Origin: a virus
Virus record (IMG/VR): IMGVR_UViG_3300031957_001692
Coordinates: 1 to 34,354 of that record
Direction: 5' to 3' (one strand)
Length of the DNA: 34,354 nucleotides
Shown piece after piece: positions 31,369-34,354 of this stretch (positions are counted from its first letter, which is position 1; the number at the start of each line of letters is the position of its first letter). The position numbers were made by a program, and so were the translations under genes. Below the pieces are notes generated by a model that ran no database searches, was not told the origin of the DNA, and was given only the letters and a program-made list of their open reading frames with translations.

Positions 31369-31532
31369 AACGGAACATCGTAAAAAAGGAATTCAAAAAG
31401 ACTGATAAAAAAGGTCATGAAGAAACTTGGGAGTGGGATGAAACCCCAGAGGTTCGTGCTGCTCTCTTAGAGCTTCAAAAAACTATTAGTAAACTAGAAG
31501 CACAAGCACCTGATTACGGAGTTGGTAAATGA
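31365..31532 (+). CDS. Small hypothetical protein (55 aa)
   Basis: An ATGA overlap with the GT25 stop opens a frame ending TGA at 31530-31532. The product starts MKRNIVKKEFKKTDKKGHEE and ends LEAQAPDYGVGK: a very basic N-terminus, a WEWDETPEV patch and a short helix. It is unrecognised. Both ends are coupled to neighbours, and no other frame is better, so it is probably real. Confidence 0.7.
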   Translation: MKRNIVKKEFKKTDKKGHEETWEWDETPEVRAALLELQKTISKLEAQAPDYGVGK

Positions 31533-31828
31533 CACAACCACAACCAATTCAGGGACATCCATACCTTGGACCTGATCAAACGTATGAAAAAGCACGTCGC
31601 GACCGACTTGCTGATGTGATTGGTGAGTATCTTAATGATGAGAATTGTGATTCTCGTCAAATATATGAAGAGATTCTTACCGAAATCAATGATTGGAATG
31701 ACTATCACAACAGGTTTGCGAGGAAAAGTGAACAACTTCGTGAGTTCATGATGGGTAGTACGGTCTTTAATCTTGATGATATGGCTAAAGATTATTCGGA
31801 TATCCTCACGGGTCTTGACAACTCATGA
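31529..31828 (+). CDS. Small acidic hypothetical protein
   Basis: 99 aa (MTQPQPIQGHPYLGPDQTYE and onward). It is Asp/Glu/Tyr-rich and mainly helical, of a type common in cyanophages between operons. It has no recognised domain. Its start overlaps the 55-aa gene (ATGA). A TTGACA -35 box lies within its last codons (31815-31820), so a promoter for the downstream beta-barrel gene overlaps its 3' end. Confidence 0.75.
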   Translation: MTQPQPIQGHPYLGPDQTYEKARRDRLADVIGEYLNDENCDSRQIYEEILTEINDWNDYHNRFARKSEQLREFMMGSTVFNLDDMAKDYSDILTGLDNS

Positions 31829-31842
31829 GATTCAGGTATACT
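31815..31842 (+). promoter_or_regulatory. Composite promoter, sigma-70 part
   Basis: TTGACA at 31815-31820 inside the preceding gene, a 16-base spacer, then TATACT at 31837-31842. The -10 shares its last two bases with the late motif CTAAATA (31841-31847), so early and late start sites would be only a few bases apart. Confidence 0.7.
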
Positions 31843-31847
31843 AAATA
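31841..31847 (+). promoter_or_regulatory. T4-type late promoter motif CTAAATA overlapping a sigma-70 -10
   Basis: CTAAATA directly adjoins TATAC in TATACTAAATA. The same layout recurs upstream of psbA (TATTATAAATA). It would add late transcription of the beta-barrel gene through a leader of about 165 bases. Confidence 0.6.
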
Positions 31848-31874
31848 ACTGGACGTGACTACTGTTGCGTTTTA

Positions 31875-31936
31875 CAACAAGTTGAAGGTGCCTCAATTAA
31901 TCGCATCTCCTTGTTGACAGCATCCCCTAAAGGTGC
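31875..31936 (+). promoter_or_regulatory. Alternating stem-loops in the beta-barrel gene leader
   Basis: CAACAAG (31875-31881) pairs with CTTGTTG (31910-31916), enclosing GGTGC (31887-31891) with GCATC (31903-31907). A second GCATC (31920-31924) pairs with a second GGTGC (31932-31936). Each GGTGC can pair with either GCATC, so two mutually exclusive folds are possible, as in attenuators or riboswitches. No ligand family is recognised. Confidence 0.45.
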
Positions 31937-31942
31937 TAAACT
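31914..31942 (+). promoter_or_regulatory. Internal sigma-70-type promoter in the leader
   Basis: TTGACA at 31914-31919, a 17-base spacer, then TAAACT at 31937-31942. The spacer is exactly the second stem-loop (GCATC...GGTGC). It would yield a shorter leader of about 70 bases that keeps only the later hairpins. Confidence 0.55.
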
Positions 31943-31951
31943 AATTTCAAC

Positions 31952-31995
31952 GAGAGCAAGTCGAGCTCTCTCTCATCCGTGGGTTTAACTCCACG
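31952..31995 (+). promoter_or_regulatory. Two further leader hairpins before the beta-barrel gene
   Basis: GAGAGC (31952-31957) pairs with GCTCTC (31965-31970) around a seven-base loop. CGTGG (31978-31982) pairs with CCACG (31991-31995), and one G-U pair can extend it. They lie at the 5' end of a transcript from the 31914 promoter and could protect the mRNA. A TAAGG Shine-Dalgarno sequence follows before the ATG at 32017. Confidence 0.55.
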
Positions 31996-32016
31996 AGACA
32001 AATCTAAGGTACAAAA

Positions 32017-32388
32017 ATGTTTAAATCTGTATTCGCAGCATCTGCTGCTCTTTCACTCTCTGCTGGCGCTGCGTTTGCTGGCCCCTACGTTAACGTCGAG
32101 GCTAACTCAGGTTGGACTGGATCTGATTACTCTGGAACCGCAACGGACCTGCACCTGGGGTACGAAGGCGAACTCGGTGAGTCTGCTTCTTACTACGTTC
32201 AGGGCGGCGCTACTGTAGTCTCTCCTGACGGCGGCGAGAGCGACACCGTTCCTTCTGGTAAGGCAGGTCTGGGTCTTGCACTGACCGATTCCCTCGGTGC
32301 TTATGGTGAAGTCTCCTTCGTCGGTAGTGGCGATGAGGACATCGACCGTGGCTACGGTGCTAAGTTGGGTCTGAAGTACAGCTTCTGA
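32017..32388 (+). CDS. Small outer-membrane beta-barrel (porin-like) protein
   Basis: 123 aa. The signal peptide MFKSVFAASAALSLSAGAAFA has a cut site after AFA (about residue 21). The mature 102 residues alternate polar and hydrophobic side chains (YVNVEANSGW, THL-type TDLHLGYEGEL, SYYVQGGATVV, GYGAKLGLKYSF) and end in Phe, the terminal residue recognised by the BAM complex. This is about the size of an eight-stranded barrel. Codons are more GC-rich and uniform than in the neighbours, as in highly expressed host genes. It may alter host envelope permeability or receptor exposure. A TAAGG Shine-Dalgarno sequence precedes it and a strong terminator follows. Confidence 0.75.
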   Translation: MFKSVFAASAALSLSAGAAFAGPYVNVEANSGWTGSDYSGTATDLHLGYEGELGESASYYVQGGATVVSPDGGESDTVPSGKAGLGLALTDSLGAYGEVSFVGSGDEDIDRGYGAKLGLKYSF

Positions 32389-32410
32389 TAACCGCTCATA
32401 TGCTATGATT

Positions 32411-32437
32411 GGGGGGTCTTAGGACCCCTCTTTTTTT
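32411..32437 (+). terminator. Rho-independent terminator after the beta-barrel gene
   Basis: GGGGGGTC (32411-32418), loop TTAG, GACCCCTC (32423-32430; one G-U pair), then seven T residues (32431-32437). It ends the beta-barrel transcript; the next ORF begins with the ATG at 32438, flush against the T-run. Confidence 0.9.
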
Positions 32438-32647
32438 ATGAAAAAATACTTCATAAGATTCATAACGAATCCAGGAACGCTGACTTCCCTTCTAATGCTG
32501 GGAACGATAGTACTGATAGGGTCACTGCATAACCATGCTCACTACACAATGAATATGGATGCAGATAGTTACGTGAGACAGTGGTGTAGATCATCAGCAG
32601 AAAACAAAAAGACCTGTACCAGGTATGGCAGAAACAATGACTATTGA
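32438..32647 (+). CDS. Small membrane protein (putative)
   Basis: 69 aa. One hydrophobic helix, LTSLLMLGTIVLIGSLHNHA (about residues 15-34), follows a basic N-terminus, and a polar tail has two Cys residues (WCRSSAENKKTCTRYGR). It is unrecognised. Its ATG immediately follows the terminator's T-run and no Shine-Dalgarno sequence or promoter is visible, so expression would need read-through. An internal ATG at 32495 is possible but would cut the helix. It is kept because codon use and length look natural. Confidence 0.6.
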   Translation: MKKYFIRFITNPGTLTSLLMLGTIVLIGSLHNHAHYTMNMDADSYVRQWCRSSAENKKTCTRYGRNNDY

Positions 32648-32648
32648 C

Positions 32649-32677
32649 TTGACAGGATTTAATCTTTCCTATATAAT
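32649..32677 (+). promoter_or_regulatory. Strong sigma-70-type promoter for hli
   Basis: TTGACA at 32649-32654, a 17-base spacer, then TATAAT at 32672-32677: a full consensus. A GGAG Shine-Dalgarno sequence (32695-32698) lies before the hli ATG at 32705. It probably acts early in infection. Confidence 0.85.
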
Positions 32678-32704
32678 ATGTAAAGAAACATTACGGAGTG
32701 TAAC

Positions 32705-32923
32705 ATGACTGTAACAACAGAAGACGGTGGACGGACAAACATGTACGCCACTGAACCCAGAATGTATATCTCACAAACTGATGCAGAGCGTTACGGTTAT
32801 GAGTCATATGCAGAAAAAGCAGAGAAACTAAATGGACGCACTGCTATGCTTGGATTTGTTGCTGCTGTTGTTTCTTATGCTTTCAGTGGTAGCGTATTTT
32901 TCTTTGGTGTCTTCGGATTCTGA
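32705..32923 (+). CDS. hli: High-light-inducible protein (Hli)
   Basis: 72 aa. A polar N-terminal half precedes one membrane helix with the chlorophyll-binding Hli/LHC motif KLNGRTAMLGFVAAVVSYAF (Glu/Asn/Arg region about residues 40-60) and a Phe/Gly-rich end, SGSVFFFGVFGF. Such thylakoid proteins bind pigments, pair or dimerise, and protect photosystem II under stress. Phages carry them to keep photosynthesis running during infection, alongside psbA here. It has a consensus sigma-70 promoter and a GGAG Shine-Dalgarno sequence. Its stop TGA overlaps the next promoter's -35 region. Confidence 0.93.
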   Translation: MTVTTEDGGRTNMYATEPRMYISQTDAERYGYESYAEKAEKLNGRTAMLGFVAAVVSYAFSGSVFFFGVFGF

Positions 32924-32947
32924 CAACTGAAATATGTCTGCTATAAT
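32920..32947 (+). promoter_or_regulatory. Sigma-70-type promoter overlapping the hli stop
   Basis: CTGACA at 32920-32925, a 16-base spacer, then TATAAT at 32942-32947. The hli stop TGA (32921-32923) is inside the -35 box. It would drive the small gene at 32980 and the second hli. Confidence 0.65.
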
Positions 32948-32979
32948 AGTGGATAGATACTTCAGATATCAAAAACCAA

Positions 32980-33129
32980 ATGACAAATCCTAATGCTCTC
33001 TACCAGGACATGCAAAAACTGGATGACATGTATGAAGAACTTCTTTGGCATGTAGATGACGAGCTACAATTCTCTCATGATGGAGAGAAAATTATTATCA
33101 CCAACAAAACTTTGGAGCAAAACAAATGA
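32980..33129 (+). CDS. Small acidic hypothetical protein (49 aa)
   Basis: The frame from the ATG at 32980 to the TGA at 33127-33129 encodes MTNPNALYQDMQKLDDMYEE and onward. It has an acidic helix and a short IIITNKT strand. It has no known domain. It lies behind its own TATAAT promoter, and its stop overlaps the second hli (ATGA at 33126), so it may modulate Hli synthesis or simply share the transcript. Confidence 0.7.
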   Translation: MTNPNALYQDMQKLDDMYEELLWHVDDELQFSHDGEKIIITNKTLEQNK

Positions 33130-33233
33130 ACGAAAGAACAGAACGCATCAACGGTTGGGCAGCAATGCTTGGAGTCATTGCAGCAATGGGTGCATATGCA
33201 TCTACAGGTCAAATCATTCCAGGAGTGTGGTGA
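33126..33233 (+). CDS. hli: Short high-light-inducible protein (second Hli)
   Basis: 35 aa, starting MNERTERINGWAAMLGVIAA and ending GQIIPGVW. The ERINGWAAMLG stretch is the single-helix chlorophyll-binding Hli motif, and the ending GQIIPGxW is typical of short cyanobacterial and phage Hlips. It is among the shortest possible forms and was easy to miss. It overlaps the 49-aa gene by four bases (ATGA). It differs from the 72-aa Hli upstream, which has a long polar N-terminus and no GQIIPGxW end. Confidence 0.9.
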   Translation: MNERTERINGWAAMLGVIAAMGAYASTGQIIPGVW

Positions 33234-33248
33234 TTTAAAAATAAACTA

Positions 33249-33277
33249 TTGACAACATTGGTCCTATCATCTAAATA
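33249..33277 (+). promoter_or_regulatory. Possible promoter overlapped by a terminator hairpin
   Basis: TTGACA at 33249-33254, a 17-base spacer, then TAAATA at 33272-33277. CTAAATA (33271-33277) also fits the late motif. Both sit in the loop and left arm of the terminator 33260-33298. The -10 is weak, so the call is tentative. Confidence 0.4.
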
Positions 33278-33298
33278 TGGGTGGTAGGATCTTTTTTT
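33260..33298 (+). terminator. Rho-independent terminator after the second hli
   Basis: GGTCCTATCA (33260-33269) pairs with TGGTAGGATC (33282-33291; two G-U pairs), followed by seven T residues (33292-33298). The 12-base loop holds a CTAAATA motif. It lies just before the ATG at 33304. Confidence 0.75.
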
Positions 33299-33303
33299 GT
33301 ATT

Positions 33304-33468
33304 ATGTCAACAGGTAATGTAACTAAGGTTGATTTGCTAGCAAGAGTCTACAAATTAAAAACGTCTCTGTATGGCGAAGAGCATCAGGATAAAACAGGTC
33401 AGTGGCATGATGGTGCTCACGACTCACTCAATAAAGTTTTAGATTTTCTTAACGAGTTTGCTCAATGA
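33304..33468 (+). CDS. Small hypothetical protein
   Basis: 54 aa from the ATG at 33304. An upstream ATG at 33277 would place the start inside the terminator and is rejected. The product, MSTGNVTKVDLLARVYKLKT and onward, has a conserved-looking GQWHDGAHDSLNKVLDFLNEF end that resembles small cyanophage proteins of unknown function. Its stop overlaps the next gene (ATGA). Confidence 0.7.
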   Translation: MSTGNVTKVDLLARVYKLKTSLYGEEHQDKTGQWHDGAHDSLNKVLDFLNEFAQ

Positions 33469-33629
33469 TTCCAGAAGATCAAAAAGAAATGCAAAATGAA
33501 TTGCAATCAATAATCAACAGAATCAAACAGAAACCTCGTCCATACGAAGCGAACGAGAAGGACTGGAATGATTTCTGGTATGGTCCAGAACTTTCAGATG
33601 AATCATTGGATACGTGGTCAGGGGCTTGA
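33465..33629 (+). CDS. Small hypothetical protein ahead of psbA
   Basis: 54 aa, starting MIPEDQKEMQNELQSIINRI and ending DESLDTWSGA. The frame starts at the ATGA overlap with the previous gene. The aromatic patch KDWNDFWYGPEL is distinctive, but no family is recognised. The GCT TGA CA end places its stop codon inside the TTGACA of the psbA promoter. Confidence 0.7.
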   Translation: MIPEDQKEMQNELQSIINRIKQKPRPYEANEKDWNDFWYGPELSDESLDTWSGA

Positions 33630-33654
33630 CAGAACTGGGAAAATCGTGTATTAT
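33626..33654 (+). promoter_or_regulatory. psbA promoter, sigma-70 part
   Basis: TTGACA at 33626-33631, a 17-base spacer, then TATTAT at 33649-33654. The stop of the preceding gene (33627-33629) lies in the -35 box. The -10 overlaps a full-consensus late motif. Confidence 0.8.
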
Positions 33655-33659
33655 AAATA
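33652..33659 (+). promoter_or_regulatory. psbA late promoter motif TATAAATA
   Basis: The exact T4 late consensus, sharing three bases with the sigma-70 -10 (TATTATAAATA). Both start sites would give a leader of about 160 bases before the psbA ATG at 33824. Confidence 0.75.
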
Positions 33660-33702
33660 AGTCAGCAGGTTAAGGAACCAACACATTTCTTAACAAGACT
33701 TA

Positions 33703-33773
33703 ACACCCCTCAAACCAAGACCTATAGGGTGTCTAAAAACGTCTTTCATATCCTTGCCTTAGGGTGGCGAGGA
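33703..33773 (+). promoter_or_regulatory. psbA leader structures, PhotoRC-like candidate
   Basis: The leader 33661-33823 carries two hairpins. ACACCC (33703-33708) pairs with GGGTGT (33727-33732). TCCTTGCC (33751-33758) pairs with GGCGAGGA (33766-33773) around the loop TTAGGGT (one G-U). Cyanophage psbA leaders are known to hold conserved PhotoRC RNA motifs. This position and strength fit, but I cannot confirm the family by eye. Confidence 0.55.
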
Positions 33774-33823
33774 AATAGTAAAACCATCATTTCCCTGATG
33801 ATCTTACTTTTTTGTTCAAAACA

Positions 33824-34354
33824 ATGGCTTCAACTCTTTCAAGACAACAAACCTCGCCGTGGAATGATTTCTGCGAGTGGGTCACAAGCACCAACAACCG
33901 TCTGTATGTTGGTTGGTTCGGAGTCCTCATGATTCCAACACTGCTTGCTGCTACAATTTGCTTCATCGTTGCATTCGTTGCTGCTCCCCCTGTGGACATC
34001 GACGGCATCCGCGAACCAGTTGCTGGTTCCCTGATGTATGGTAACAACATCATCTCTGGTGCTGTTGTCCCAAGTTCAAATGCAATTGGTCTTCACTTCT
34101 ACCCCATCTGGGAAGCTGCCTCACTCGATGAGTGGCTTTACAATGGCGGACCATTCCAATTGGTAGTCTTCCACTTCCTTATCGGCATCTATGCTTATAT
34201 GGGACGTGAGTGGGAACTTTCTTACCGTTTAGGTATGCGCCCATGGATCTGTGTTGCTTACTCCGCACCAGTCGCTGCTGCGAGTGCAGTATTCCTCGTC
34301 TATCCTTTCGGTCAAGGTTCTTTCTCCGATGCTATGCCTCTTGGTATCTCTGGT
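33824..34354 (+). CDS. psbA: Photosystem II D1 protein (partial, N-terminal 177 codons)
   Basis: The frame from the ATG at 33824 is open to the window edge. It encodes [13 protein letters not shown] and then the near-invariant D1 sequence: [17 protein letters not shown] (helix A), [32 protein letters not shown], helix B with His117 (accessory chlorophyll ligand, His118 in most numbering), and Tyr160 (TyrZ). One residue is missing at the N-terminus relative to Synechocystis. Position 129 is Glu ([11 protein letters not shown]), equivalent to Glu130 of the high-light D1 form. Phage D1 replaces damaged host D1 and keeps energy flowing during infection. The rest, including possible intron sites, lies outside the window. 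Confidence 0.98.
   Translation, partial: MASTLSRQQTSPWNDFCEWVTSTNNRLYVGWFGVLMIPTLLAATICFIVAFVAAPPVDIDGIREPVAGSLMYGNNIISGAVVPSSNAIGLHFYPIWEAASLDEWLYNGGPFQLVVFHFLIGIYAYMGREWELSYRLGMRPWICVAYSAPVAAASAVFLVYPFGQGSFSDAMPLGISG

Noticed and set aside
31979-32218. ORF of 79 codons out of frame with the beta-barrel gene
   Set aside because: Leu-rich shadow frame; the other frame has a signal peptide, a Shine-Dalgarno sequence and a terminal Phe.
33729-33932. ORF of 67 codons overlapping the psbA start in another frame
   Set aside because: psbA in its own frame is unmistakable; this frame covers the structured leader and has no family signal.
33824-34354. Group I intron or homing endonuclease in psbA, known in some cyanophages
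   Set aside because: The first 177 codons are uninterrupted; later insertion sites are outside the window.
1-34354. CRISPR arrays, insertion sequences, integrase or attachment sites
   Set aside because: No regularly spaced repeats, transposase or integrase motifs, or tRNA-associated duplications were seen.

Overview
The window is a segment of a T4-like cyanophage genome (a contractile-tailed virus of marine Synechococcus or Prochlorococcus; the sequence alone does not say which host). The evidence is T4-type replication genes (uvsX end, gp41 helicase, gp61 primase), phage nrdA/nrdB and mazG, cyanobacterial photosynthesis genes (two hli, psbA), T4-type late promoter motifs (ATAAATA/CTAAATA) and one tRNA-Arg(TCT). 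All supported genes lie on the + strand, and most neighbours overlap by a few bases (ATGA, TAATG), so they are probably translationally coupled.

Layout. 1-2183: uvsX end, 41, mazG and a small ORF. 2176-8839: mostly late-promoted, probably virion-associated genes, including a nucleotidyltransferase whose N-terminus resembles a T4 internal-head-protein packaging signal, a 685-aa charged protein with two EF-hand/dockerin-like loops, and a small structural-type protein. 8853-13794: primase, ribonucleotide reductase and a PD-(D/E)XK nuclease whose start region combines a late promoter with a hairpin. 13791-17654: an accessory block with host-type promoters: a membrane-anchored lysozyme-like protein, a structured intergenic RNA candidate, tRNA-Arg, a secreted HExxH metallopeptidase, several small unknowns, a 2OG-Fe(II) oxygenase and an Ala/Pro-rich protein, closed by a rho-independent terminator.

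17742-31368 is an uninterrupted 13.6-kb sugar cluster of 15 genes. It encodes enzymes that turn host GDP-mannose into GDP-L-fucose or a 3,6-dideoxy sugar such as GDP-colitose (Gmd, Fcl/ColC-like, and a ColD-like PLP enzyme in which His replaces the catalytic Lys), and a GDP-mannose 3,5-epimerase that would make GDP-L-galactose. With them are another SDR enzyme, GT10 and GT11 fucosyltransferase-like enzymes, a possible third fucosyltransferase-like enzyme, TOD1/DUF616, GT2, GT2/7C and GT25-type transferases, an asparagine-synthase-like amidotransferase and a methyltransferase. L-fucose, L-galactose and colitose are C3/C6 variants of one sugar scaffold, so the cluster looks like a dedicated glycan-decorating system (host surface or virion; not decidable here).

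31365-34354 is the host-takeover/photosynthesis end: small ORFs, an outer-membrane beta-barrel candidate with a long structured leader, two hli genes, small ORFs and the first 177 codons of psbA, whose leader holds a strong hairpin.

Regulation is unusually legible. Several upstream stop codons (TGA) lie inside the -35 box (TTGACA or CTGACA) of the next promoter. At two places the host-type -10 overlaps a phage late motif, giving apparent early-plus-late composite promoters for the beta-barrel gene and psbA. Several promoter spacers are dyads or hairpins. No CRISPR array, insertion sequence, integrase, rRNA or intron was seen.
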